A stretch of 64,000 nucleotides of DNA, from assembly GCA_029891385.1 (NCBI GenBank), contig CM057228.1, positions 55,343,783-55,407,782 on the forward strand, given 5' to 3'. A program made the position numbers and the translations under genes. This document shows, in pieces, positions 12,225 to 22,072 of the stretch. Each line of letters starts with the position of its first letter. Position 1 is the first letter of the stretch. This DNA comes from Erythroxylum novogranatense. Taxonomy: Eukaryota; Streptophyta; Magnoliopsida; Malpighiales; Erythroxylaceae. Under the pieces are notes generated by a model. That model saw only the letters and a program-made list of their open reading frames with translations, was not told where the DNA came from and did not search any database.

Positions 12225-12466
12225 GTTGTGACTAGAGCACAGTGATTCCGAACTTTGAACTCAATTATCAGTGAGAGGGCCTAGGGCCAAAACGGCAGTA
12301 GTGTATACCCAGAGGGCTCTCCTACTTGCCTAAATTGTGATTATTGTGAAAAGAAAATAGTGCATACCCAGAGGGCTCTCCTATTCCTAAAGTGAGTGGA
12401 CAGTGGTGCATACCCCGAGGGCTCTCCTACTTGCCAAAAATGTGAATATTGACGCTCAGTCACAAC
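12225..12466 (+). other. Stem-closed structured domain, Tekay-1 5' LTR
   Basis: GTTGTGACT-a-GAG (12225-12237) can pair with CTC-AGTCACAAC (12455-12466). Between them lie three imperfect ~50 bp repeats containing ATACCC and GAGGGCTCTC (about 12299-12435). Other LTRs carry GTTGTGACC with GGTCACAAC, a compensatory change that supports pairing. Confidence 0.6.
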
Positions 12467-12679
12467 AACGTCATAAAAGGGAATTTGCATACTTATGCAT
12501 TTGATTGTGTAGTGTGATTGAGAATGCGAGAGATATGTGATATTGTGATTTGTGCACTGACATGTTTGAGTAGTGACATAGTGTTAATGTGTAAACTGTT
12601 GATAGTGTTATAAATTTTGTTAAAATATATATATATATATCTATGAGATATATTATGTGTATCTGCATGTGTTGGGTAA

Positions 12680-12745
12680 ACCATCGATGATGGTTTCTCA
12701 CTGAGTTCGCAAACTCACCCAACATTGCAATATATTTTCAGGATA
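12680..12745 (+). other. Twin fixed hairpins and acceptor-like site
   Basis: AACCATCGATGATGGTT and GAGTTCGCAAACTC, both hairpin-forming, are followed by CACCCAACATTGCAA and TATTTTCAG-GA. The order is kept in the 3' LTR (20210-20275), at 36670-36735, 39865-39935, 61304-61365, and in reverse at 43920-43995 and 50280-50355. Confidence 0.65.
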
Positions 12746-13135
12746 ACGTTAGTAGGACTCTAGCTCCCGTGATAGACGTTTCTGCAGTGGCGTTTGAGAT
12801 CAAGTGCGTGATGGATCATGAGTTGGTCATTTGGGGTGACTTCTTTTGGGACATTATTTTGGGATGACCTAGTATAGATGTTTTATCGGTTTCCTTTTGA
12901 GATAATTGTATTGACCGTAGGGGTGATAGATGTGTCTATATTTTGGATTGATTTATGAAATGAAAAATTATTGTTATGGTTTTAATTTGGTGAATTCCAT
13001 GATCTTTGTTTTTGTATTGATACCATGCGAGTGTTTAGTGATCGTTTGCGATCGTAGCACTTCCTTAGCATGAGATATCGTCGGAGCGACCCACGGGCCC
13101 GTCGGTGTGTACCTACGGTGGGGCGCTACATTAGG

Positions 13136-13147
13136 TGGTATCGGATC
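13136..13147 (+). other. Primer-binding site of Tekay-1
   Basis: TGGTATCGGATC lies five bases past the LTR end. It differs from the iMet-type TGGTATCAGAGC seen intact at 61762, with the change at the CAG. Confidence 0.8.
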
Positions 13148-13305
13148 ATGGTTTGACATCTTTTGGGCATAATGTCTTTTAGGCACGAATATCGGTCTAA
13201 AAGGTAATTGATCGAATTGTGATTTTATTGTAGGTCATCCGTTCTTGGGGATCAAGTGGATCAACCGGTGACCTAGGTTCCGTGGGAGCTAGTAAAGGGT
13301 CCCCT

Positions 13306-14170
13306 ATGCCTTGTTACGATGAGTTGCCTCCCGAGTTCGAGAGGCGGAGAGGAGGTTTGATAAAGCTGCGTGGCGAGGGCGGTCGACTTTTATGGCAAGT
13401 CTGACCTGCAGAGGTCGAGGATGGCTAGAGAGGACCGAGAGAGTCCTGACCGGATGGGCTGTGATTGAGAGGCGATTTGATTATGTTGTGTCGTTGTTTG
13501 AGGTCCACCTTCGATGGTGGAAGCTATTAGGCGGTTCTTCCAGCCCCTTCTTGACTTGGAATGATTTCTGTGGGCTCAGAGACAATTTCATACCCAGGAT
13601 TATCTAGAGATGAAGATGCAGAATTTCTTGGTGAGACGAGGCGGATATCGGTGATCGAGTATGAGGTGCGATTCAACGAGCTAGTGGGTTATGCTCCTTC
13701 TTTGAGTGCTTTAAGTCGGCAGATGTCGGAGATTTGAGGCGGACTCGGTATGAGATCCGCATCCGGCTGGCCTGATCGGACATGGGCGCTTTCTTGAGTT
13801 GAGAGCATTCTTTGTGAGGATAGAGCGATTCTTTGAGACAGAGCAGAAATGAAGTCTGGTCAGGCCCGATGGCAAGAGATCGAGTAGCGATCGAGGCGGT
13901 GAGTAGGAGAAGCGCGAGCCAGGACTTTTAGGTTGTCTGGCGGGAGGCGATCAATTTAGACGAGAGGCGATTTGTCAAAGTAGTGGCGGTCGCAATGAAG
14001 GCGAGGTTGGGACGAGTATCCCGTTGTGTGAGTTCTGCGAGAGGAGGCATAGCGGAGAGTGCTGGAGGGCTATTGGAGCTTGTCTCAAGTGTGGTTCGAT
14101 GGACCACCGGCTCAAAGTGTCCCTTCCTTGTAGAGGCCTAGTCTGCGATGACGGGTAGATCTGGCAAAGG
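13306..14170 (+). pseudogene. Tekay-1 gag (capsid and double zinc knuckle), frame-broken
   Basis: The likely gag start is the ATG at 13306, by analogy with 61938 in the second element, which shares the DELPP/DLPPR start. The retrotransposon gag core (VIEYEVRFNELVGYAPS) is visible near 13650-13705. Zinc-knuckle cysteines and histidines lie near 14030-14115 (C-x2-C-x4-H-x4-C, then C-x2-C-x4-H), the paired arrangement usual in Del/Tekay gags. Gag would form the particle shell and bind element RNA. The frame shifts repeatedly, so no full protein can be read. Much of the damage lies where CAG/CTG would be expected and may be consensus error. Confidence 0.7.
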
Positions 14171-14299
14171 CGATCACGCGCAGCTGTGAGCCGTGGGGGT
14201 GGATCGAGGTTGGAGGCCGAGGCGGAGGTCGAGGCCGAGTAGAGGGATCGATGATGAGATCGAGGGTCGAGTAGTGGCGGCGATCCTGTGCCGTAGTCT

Positions 14300-15520
14300 A
14301 TGCTATGACTCGGCGGAGAGGCGCAGGAGTCTCCAGATGTCGTTATGGTATGCTTCTAATTTATGGTTTTGAAGCATATGCATTGATGGATCTGGATCCA
14401 CTCATTCATTCATTGCACCGCATATGGCATGTAGACGCATTGTGATGAGAGAGATTGCGATGTGGGCTAGAGGTGAGTACACCTCAGGTAGTACTGACGA
14501 TGTTGGGAGAGGTCTGCAAGGGATGTGTGATAGTGATTGATCAGGCAGAGTTGAGTGCAGATCTCATAGTGCTATCTTTGAGAGAGATTGATGTGATTCT
14601 AGGGATGGACTGGCTTACTACCCATAGGGCTGTGATGGATTGCTATACCAAGGAGGTTGTGTTAGAATCTCCTGGTCAGCCGAGAGCTGTTTTTCGAGGT
14701 ATTAGTCAGGCAGTGCCAGCTAGGATGATATCCTTTCTGAGTGCCTTGAGATTGATGCAGGGAGGATGTGAGGCCTATTTGGCTCACGTAGTGGATTTCC
14801 GAGTTGAGCAGAGATTAGAGGATATTCCCGTGATTAGGGAATTTCCGGATGTGTTCTCCGATGAGTTACCGGGTTTGCCGCCGGATCGAGAGATAGAGTT
14901 TGGGATAGACCTCGTTCCAGGTACCGCTCCTATATCTATTCCTCCATATAGGATGGCACCGGTGGAACTGAAGGAGCTTAAGGCTCAGTTGCAGGAGTTG
15001 TTAGATAAGGGGTTTATTAGACCCAGTGTTTCGCCGTGGGGAGCTCCAGTGTTATTTGTGAAGAAGAAGGATGGGACATTGAGGTTGTGTATCGATTATA
15101 GGCAGCTTAATCGGGTCACTGTCAAGAATAAGTACCCACTGCCTAGAATCGATGATCTATTTGATCAGTTGCAGGGAGCTCGAGTGTTTACCAAGTTGGA
15201 CTTGAGATCAGGATATTATCAGTTGAGGATAGCAGAGGCCGATGTGCCTAAGAGTGCGTTCAGGAGCAGGTATGGGCATTTCGAGTTCTTAGTGATGCCG
15301 TTTGGGTTGACCAATGCCCCGCAGCTTTTATGGCCTTGATGAATAAGGTATTTCAGCCCTACCTGGATCAGTTTGTGATAGTGTTCATTGATGATATTCT
15401 AGTGTACTCGAGGAGTAGGCAGGATCATCAAGCATCCGAGGATTGTATTGCAGATCATGAGAGAGGCGGTTGTTTGCCAAGTTCACGAAATGTGAATTAC
15501 GGCTTGATGAGGTAGTGTTT
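14300..15520 (+). pseudogene. Tekay-1 protease and reverse transcriptase
   Basis: The aspartic protease is seen at about 14355-14430 (ALMDLDP/STHSFIAPHMACR region, frame-shifted). An open stretch 14449-15338 covers the rest of the protease, the linker and most of RT, with visible motifs [35 protein letters not shown] and [15 protein letters not shown] one-base loss near 15320 shifts frame. The next segment (15330-15515) carries the catalytic FIDD at about 15384-15395. RT copies element RNA to cDNA inside cytoplasmic particles. The open stretch has no ATG at its head because it is the inside of a polyprotein. Confidence 0.88.
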
Positions 15521-15539
15521 CTAGGGTATATTGTGTCGG

Positions 15540-16135
15540 TGAGGGTATCGGGTGGATCCTCACAAGATTGAGGCGATGAGGAGTTGGCGGGTTAGAGGAA
15601 CGTGTCGAGTGCGTAGTTTCCTCGGACTAGCAGGATATTACGGAGGTTTGTCAAGGATTTTCGGTGATCTCAATCCCTTTGACAAAACTTCGAGGAAGAG
15701 TGTAGTTCTTGATGGGATGATGAGTGTCGAGGAGCTTTGAGGAGCTCAGCGGCGTTTGACTACTGGCGCTTGATGTTGGTTTTGCCGCCGTGGTCCGGAG
15801 GATTTGTAGTGTTATGTGATGCTTGCAGCGGGGTTTGGGTGGTGTGTTGATGCAGCATGGGAGAGTGATAGCGTATGCGTCGAGACGATTGAGGTCTCAT
15901 GAGAGGAATTATCCAAAGGCATGATTTAGAGTTGGCTGCAGAGTATTTGCTCAAGAGATGGAGACATTATTTGTATGGGAGAGCGTTCGGATCTTCACCG
16001 ATCATAAGAGTTTGCGGTATTTGCTGAGTCAGCGAGAGTTGAATATGAGGCAGAGGAGTGGATTGAGTTGTTGAAGGATTATGACTGCACGATTGAGTAT
16101 CATCCAGGGAAGGCCAATGTAGTGGCAGATGTGTT
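15540..16135 (+). pseudogene. Tekay-1 RNase H region
   Basis: After RT come a thumb-like segment (VRSFLGLAGYY near 15610) and RNase H. The block near 15990-16130 reads IFTDHKSLRYL and WIELLKDYDCTIEYHPGKANVVADVLSRR, the usual C-terminus of chromoviral RNase H. Several frame changes occur between 15480 and 16060. The domain would degrade RNA in RNA/DNA hybrids during reverse transcription. Confidence 0.83.
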
Positions 16136-16139
16136 GAGT

Positions 16140-17000
16140 AGGAGATCTCATATCAGTGCAGCTCAGATTCAGGTTGAGAGATTGCCCAGTTTGATTCAGT
16201 TGAGAGCGCTTAATGTGCAGATGGATTTGGCTCAGGATGGAGCCTTGATAGCCACTCTGAGATTGAGACCAATGTTGCATGATCGGATCCGGAGAGTTCA
16301 GGATCAGGACCCAGTGTTAGTGAGATTGATGGATAGATTCAGATTAGGGTTGACTTCTGAGTTTGAGTTGAGAGATGGGACTCTTTGGATGGGTCAGAGG
16401 TTGTATGTGCCTGATGTGGATGAGCTGAGACGAGAGATTTTAGAGGAGGCGCATGTGGTCGCTTATGCGATGCACCCTGGTGTCACCAAGATGTATAATA
16501 CTCTTAAGTTGCATTTCTGGTGGCCAGGCATGAAGAGACAAGTGGCAGAGTTCGTTTCTTGGTGTTTGACGTGCTAGCAGGTTAAGACTGAGCACCAGGC
16601 CCCAGTTGGGAGACTGCATTCGTTACCCATTCCGGAGTGGAAGTGGGAACGGATCACTATAGATTTTATCATGGGGTTGCCGAGGACGCCGAGACGATAT
16701 GATGCGATCTGGGTCATAGTAGACCGATTGACCAAGTCGGCTCATTTCTTGCCAGTGCGAGAGAACAATACTCTCGATCAGTTGGCCCAGAAGTATGTGA
16801 CAGAGATAGTGCGACTGCATGGGGTCCCAGTGTCTATAGTGTCTGATAGGGATCCCAGATTTACTTTGAGGTTCTGGAGGAGCCTGCGATCGTGATGGGT
16901 TCAAGTTGCACTTTAGTACAACGCTTCATCCTCGAACGGACGGGCGAGTGAGAGGACTATTAAGACTGCTGAGGATATCCGAGAGCTTGTGTATTAGAGT
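16140..17000 (+). pseudogene. Tekay-1 integrase: zinc finger and catalytic core
   Basis: The HHCC zinc finger lies at about 16450-16575 (HPGVTKMYNTLKLHFWWPGM, then C-L-T-C). An in-frame TAG directly after the last cysteine (about 16575) lies in CTAGCAG context. The catalytic core follows with DFIMGLP near 16660 and SDRDPRF near 16845, two of the D,D,E residues. The third falls in a shifted part after 16900. The enzyme would join cDNA to host DNA. Confidence 0.86.
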
Positions 17001-17429
17001 TCGAGGTGCGTGGGATCAATACTTGGCTCGATTGAGTTTCGTACAATAATCGATGTCGAGTAGTATTGGGATGGCACCTATGAGGCCTTGTATGGCGGAT
17101 CGTGCGGATCACCTCTTTATTGGGATGAAGAGGGGTGAGGATGCTTGAGGGTCCCGAGCTGATCCAGATCTGATGGATAAAGTGAGAGTGATTCGAGTCG
17201 CATTAAGGCGGCTCAGATAGATGTAAGAGCTATGTGGATCAAGATCGGCATGAGATAGAGTCTGATGTAAGCGATAGAGTGTTCCTCCGAGTGTCACCTT
17301 GGAGAGGGTGCTTTGAGATTTGGCCGTAGGGTAAGTTGAGTCCCGGTATATCGGTCCATATGAGATTCTCGAGAGGATCGGACCGTTGGCTTATAGATCG
17401 AGATTGCCTAGTGAGATGTCTCGGTTGCA

Positions 17430-17700
17430 TGATGTGTTTCATGTGAGTATGCTCAGAAGATACCGCTCGCACCGACGATGTGATTGGCCAAGAGATTGAG
17501 ATAGCGAGTGATTTGAGTTATGTTGAGGAGCCGGTACAGATTATCGGATCGAGGTCAAGCAGTTGAGGAGCAGGGTGATTCCATTGGTGAAGGTCCTATG
17601 GAAGAACCATTCTTCAGAGGAAGCAACTTGGGAGACTGAGGAGCACGTGAGGAGGCAAGTACCTCATCATTCGACCGATCGGTATGTAAATTTTGGGATG
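17430..17700 (+). pseudogene. Tekay-1 chromodomain-like C-terminus
   Basis: The integrase tail begins LHDVFHVSMLRRY near 17420-17465. A terminal block VKVLWKNHSSEEATWETEE near 17585-17645 has the aromatic/acidic pattern of the chromodomain at the end of Del/Tekay integrases, which in this group steers insertion to heterochromatin. Stops and shifts separate it from the core. Confidence 0.78.
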
Positions 17701-17708
17701 AAGTTTTA

Positions 17709-17724
17709 TTTAGGAGGGGAGAAT
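17709..17724 (+). other. Polypurine tract of Tekay-1
   Basis: TTTAGGAGGGGAGAAT-type purine run immediately before the 3' LTR start at 17725; primes plus-strand synthesis. Confidence 0.85.
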
Positions 17725-18210
17725 TGTAACATCCCGTTACCTATGTGAGGGCATATCGGTAATTTGGATGAGTGAGCAGTGAGTGCATTCATAATTGAAT
17801 TGCACGTATAGTGATTCTGCATCAGTGACATGAGTTAAATTGCACATGCATATATATAGTGACATGCATTCATGATTATTCCAAAGATTTAATTGTGTCA
17901 TAAGTTGCTTTGTGAATTGTGAGAAATTGTGTGAAGAGTGAATTATTGAGAATTGAGGAATGGATTTATTGAGGGTGAGAAATAATTTGAAGTGAGTAGT
18001 TGAATTAATTAAATTGAGATTTGAGTATAGAATCTAGTGTCTTATATTTTTGAGAAATTTTGGGACTTTTTCTGGAATTTTTAGAGATATGTGATCGAAC
18101 CGGAATATGGACCTAGAGACTGATAACTGTGAATTCGGTTCCGAAAGTGAGTGACTAATGGTTTGAAAAATTAGATCTGTGAGTTTGAGAAATTTTGTGA
18201 TGAGTCAGTG

Positions 18211-18354
18211 AAATTAGAGATTGAAATTAAGTGATTTGAGGACTGATAGATTTTGAGTCTCAGTTGAAATCAGCCCTGAGTAAAATTAGAGATTGAAATT
18301 AAGTGATTTGAGGACTGATAGATTTTGAGTCTCAGTTGAAATCAGCCATGAGTA
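18211..18354 (+). repeat. 72 bp tandem duplication unique to the 3' LTR
   Basis: Units 18211-18282 and 18283-18354 (starting AAATTAGAGATTGAAATTAAG) are near-identical and lie just upstream of the TATA box. The 5' LTR has one unit. Confidence 0.9.
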
Positions 18355-19358
18355 TATATATATATAAGAGGTTTGGGAGTTAGGGTTGAAGAACCTTTTC
18401 CTTTTTCCCTTCTCCTTCGCCGTTGTCGATCGTGAGCTTCCTCCTCGGAGATTTCGTGAGTTTCTCTTTATTGTGAGTGAAAAAGTTGTAGAGAGCTTGG
18501 TGAAGTTGATTATGGCTGAGGATTGAGAGTTGATTCAGAGAGGGATTGAAGCTTGGAGGTTTCGGACGTTGCGATTTTCTAGGGTTTCGATCCATCGTTG
18601 TTTTGGTAAGTTTTATTGTGATTAATGTTGTTATTTGTGTTGATTGTTGAATTTATGGTTATTAATGAGTTAAGTAGAGTAGTTGAATGGGTTTAAATGA
18701 GGTTTGAGGTGTATTAATGGCGGAAAATGAGAATCGGAGAAGACGATCCAACAGACGTTGCACGTAGGAATTAAATATTTAATAATGCGTCGCGACGAGC
18801 GTGAAAAGCGATACGTCGCGACGAGCTTCATGAGGCGCGTCGTGAGCGGAAGGCTTTATTCGCCGCGACGAGTGGTTGTAGGCGCTATGACGGCGCGGAG
18901 AAAATGACCTGACGTCATGACGAAGAGACATGCGTCGTGACGAGGAGTGAAATGCTGAAGTGGATTAGTTGAGTCTTTTGAGCATAACTTTTAGTGTAGA
19001 CCTCCAATTGAGATGATTTTTGAGTCGTTGTGAACTAGAGAAAGAGGTCTACAAGTGTGACAGTAATTGAGAGTTGAATTATTCTAGAGAGATCATGAAT
19101 TATCGAAAGTGAATCAAATCTAGTATCAAATGTGACCTAAGTGTTATAATGTGACAATTAGAGTTTGAAGTGAGGACTTCATGAGTGAGATAGGCCTAAT
19201 GAATAGTGAATTGCAGTTGTGAAGTGAGAGATAGTGAGATTGGATTTGAGAGCTGGGAATCATGATCATGCATCATATCATTTCAAATTGAGACATGTGC
19301 ATTAGTGAATTGAGAAATTGAGTATATAGTGATGAGAAATTATTTCAGGTTGTTATAG

Positions 19359-19424
19359 AGGTATTGTTGGATCGTCGGACCACGGACATTCTTTGGGACT
19401 TCCAGCAAGCTTCGGAAGTTACTG
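19359..19424 (+). other. Predicted 66 nt leader micro-exon, Tekay-1 3' LTR
   Basis: Same boundaries as 11838-11903: TTATAG before, G-GTGAGTAAC after. Confidence 0.5.
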
Positions 19425-19743
19425 GTGAGTAACCTAGTTGGTTCCTCGACTTTTAAGTGATTACATATTTGTGAATATGTGTAAATTAAGTGTAAAGTGA
19501 GTGTTATAAATGAAGTGAATGAGCTAAATGCGATAGATATTAGTGATTGTGTGAATGTGAATAAGTGTTCTGAGTATGTTGAGTGTAATAAGATGAGATA
19601 CATGTGAAATGTATTACAAATGTGAATACTTGTGATAGTGAACCAGAGTATAGTGATATGAGCAAGTGTATGACTGTGACAAGAGAGTGAAGTGATATAT
19701 TGTTAGTGCATGCCTAGCATGATAATAAGTGGTAAAATTTACA

Positions 19744-19989
19744 GTTGTGACTAGAGCACAATGATTCCGAGCTTTGAGCTCAATTATCAGTGAGAGGGCC
19801 TAGGGCCAAAACGGCAGTAGTGTATACCCAGAGGGCTCTCCTACTTGCCTAAATTGTGATTATTGTGAAAAGGAAATAGTGCATACCCAGAGGGCTCTCC
19901 TATTCCTAAAGTGAGTGGGCAGTGGTGCATACATACCCCGAGAGCTCTCCTACTTGCCAAAAATGTGAATATTGACGCTCAGTCACAAC
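19744..19989 (+). other. Stem-closed structured domain, Tekay-1 3' LTR
   Basis: GTTGTGACT (19744-19752) and AGTCACAAC (19981-19989) with flanking aGAG/CTC; counterpart of 12225-12466. Confidence 0.6.
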
Positions 19990-20670
19990 AACGTCATAAA
20001 AGGGAATTTGCATACTTATGCATTTGATTGTGCAAAGGTGATTGAGAATGCGAGAGATATGTGATATTGTGATTTGTGTAATCGACATGTTCGAGTAGTG
20101 ACATAGTGTTAATGTGTAAACCGTGTAAAGTGTTGATAGTGTTATAAATTGTGTTAAAATATATACATATCTATGAGATATATTATGTGTATCTGCATGT
20201 GTTGGGTAAACCATCGATGATGGTTTCTCATCGAGTTCGCAAACTCACCCAACATTGCAATATATTTTCGAGACGGCGTTAGTAGGACTCTAGCTCCGTG
20301 ATAGACGCTTACGCAGTTAGCGTTCGAGATCAAGTGCGCGATGGATCGCAGTTGGTCATTGGGGTGACTTCTTTGGGACATTATTTTGGGATGACCTAGT
20401 ATAGATGTTTTTATTTCCCTTTTTGAGATCTTGTAGACAGACCGTAGGGACCGATAGATGTGTCTATATTTTGGATTGATTTATGAAATGAAAAATTATT
20501 GTTATGGTTTTAATTTCAGTGAATTCCATGATGCTGTTTATTTATATTGATACCATGCGAGTGTTTAGTGATCGTTTGCGATCGTAGCAGTTCCTTAGCG
20601 TGAGATATACGTCGGAACGACCCACGGGCGTCCCGGTGTGTACCCTACGATGAGGGGGCGCTACAACAAA

Positions 20671-21703
20671 TCTGACATTGCTTAGGATCCTTCTCTTCCC
20701 ATCAAACATGTTGATGGAAACACTTCCTATGCCCTCTATCCTTTCTTGCCTGAATCGCCATTTTAACCTTGGCAAAGGATCGGTTCAAATGTAATGAACC
20801 AGTCCTTATGAGGAGTGACATGCATAGTACACCCTGAGTCAAATATCCACTCTCTACTAAGGTTCTCACAATCCTCGCCATACCAATATCTCATCTTCTT
20901 TGGAATCTTGTGTTTTCTACATTACCCGAAATTCCACTTCTCCGCTTTGTCCTTCTTCTTTTCCTACAATCCCTTGCAAAATGTCCCACCTTGTCACAGT
21001 AGAAGCATGTCTTAGCTTTTCCCTTTTTCTTCTTGTCATTATCACCTTCCTTAGGTTGTTTTTCCTTCCCACTTCCCTTCTTGTTGTTTTTCTTATGAGC
21101 TTTCTTTTCATAGTTATTCTCTACAAACATCACTTCAGTCTCCTTTTTAAAAGGATCCACTTCAACTATTTCTTCTATAAGAGAATCTAATACCCTTTTA
21201 ACAGTAAGAGATTCTCCACTAGCATGCTTGATTACCTTCTTGAATGCATTAAATTTAGAAGGTAAAGCTTTTAAGATTACTACAGCTTGGTGCTCTTCAC
21301 TAATTTTCTCATCTGTAGCTTCTAAATCTTGTACTAGTTTGAAGAAATAATCTAGATTGTCATCTAAGGATACTGAAGTATTCATTTTGTAGTTAGCAAG
21401 GTTGTGGAGAAGTGTCATCTTGTTAGGAAGACACTTCTTGGCATACAATTCATCTAATTTCACCCAAAGTTTACATGCGGTGTTGCATTTCGCACTTTCC
21501 TTATCACCGTAGGTGACAATGAAGCATTAACTTGCAATGTGCAAGTCTTTGCATTTTCACTTCTTAATAGGATCAGTTTCAAGGTCATATTCATCATCAA
21601 TAGCACCATAGCAATCATAAGATTCAAGAAGTGCTTGCATCTGGAGTTTCCAGATGGTAAAGTCTTCTTTACCAGAAAAAACATCCATTTCTTTACCTAC
21701 CAT
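20671..21703 (-). pseudogene. Ty1/copia gag and protease start
   Basis: Upstream part of the copia element whose pol lies at 1-500. The gag ATG is at 21701-21703 (reads MVGKEMDVFSGKEDF); a frame shift near 21500 separates it from a clean stretch 20891-21463. That stretch has the UBN2-type gag core (DLEATDEKISEEHQAVVILKALP), a lysine-rich linker and a CCHC zinc knuckle CFYCDKVGHFARDC. The protease motif WIFDSGCTMHVT (D-S-G core) lies near 20815-20870, again after a shift. The element was cut at 20670 by Tekay-1. Gag would package copia RNA; the protein is broken as written. Confidence 0.86.
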
Positions 21704-21851
21704 GATTTATGTGACATAAAGAAACTTAAATAATGTACTTACTTACTGATGTTGAATGTGACTGGTACTAAACTTACTGTCTGATCTTGGATGATTCTTG
21801 ATGCTTCTTTGCTGCTTGAAGTATCCAAGAATTGTCCCAGGAGGTCTTTAT

Positions 21852-21863
21852 GCTCTGATACCA
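21852..21863 (-). other. Copia primer-binding site
   Basis: On the minus strand, TGGTATCAGAGC follows the LTR end by four bases; complementary to the tRNA-iMet 3' end. Confidence 0.9.
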
Positions 21864-22072
21864 CTTATGTTGGGTTAATGCTACTGCTCTGTTATCTTTT
21901 CACAAACAGAAACTGATAAACTCTTGATAATTTGCAGAAATGTAAATTGCAGAAAGTAAGAAGACTTGATTTTACTTAGTTCGATAGCACACAGCTACCT
22001 ACATCCAAGGTTCCCACTTTGATAGTGGTGTAGGAAATATCACTAAAGCAGAAGAAAAATAAGGAAGAAGAT

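Larger units (their letters stand above)
10334..13130 (+). repeat. 5' LTR of Tekay-1, remainder after LARD-1
   Basis: Resumes with the duplicated GAGCA and ends GGGGCGCTACA at 13130. It carries a TATA box (10832), predicted donor 1 (11085), a CpG block (11221-11430), predicted micro-exon (11838-11903), a stem-closed domain (12225-12466), two fixed hairpins (about 12684-12718) and an acceptor-like TTTTCAG at 12735-12741. Confidence 0.93.
501..20665 (+). mobile_element. Tekay/Del-type Ty3-gypsy chromovirus (Tekay-1), interrupted by LARD-1
   Basis: This is a complete LTR retrotransposon of about 10.4 kb once the 9.78 kb nested insertion is subtracted. The LTRs run TGTAAC...CTACA, with a 5 bp target duplication ACAAA on both sides. 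Order: 5' LTR (501-554 plus 10334-13130), iMet-type primer site, gag, protease, RT, RNase H, integrase, chromodomain-like tail, polypurine tract, 3' LTR (17725-20665). That order and the C-terminal VKVLWKNHSSEEATWE block are typical of Tekay/Del chromoviruses. It sits inside a minus-strand copia element. The reading frame is broken many times, largely at CAG/CTG sites that may be sequence errors. Confidence 0.93.
17725..20665 (+). repeat. 3' LTR of Tekay-1 (2941 bp)
   Basis: TGTAACATCCCG to GGGGGCGCTACA, followed by the ACAAA duplication. It is uninterrupted, so it shows the layout whole: TATA 18353, donor G-GTAAG 18606, CpG block 18740-18960, micro-exon 19359-19424, stem-closed domain 19744-19989, twin hairpins 20210-20245. 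The acceptor reads TTTTCGAG here rather than TTTTCAG, a CAG-site difference from the 5' LTR. Confidence 0.95.
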
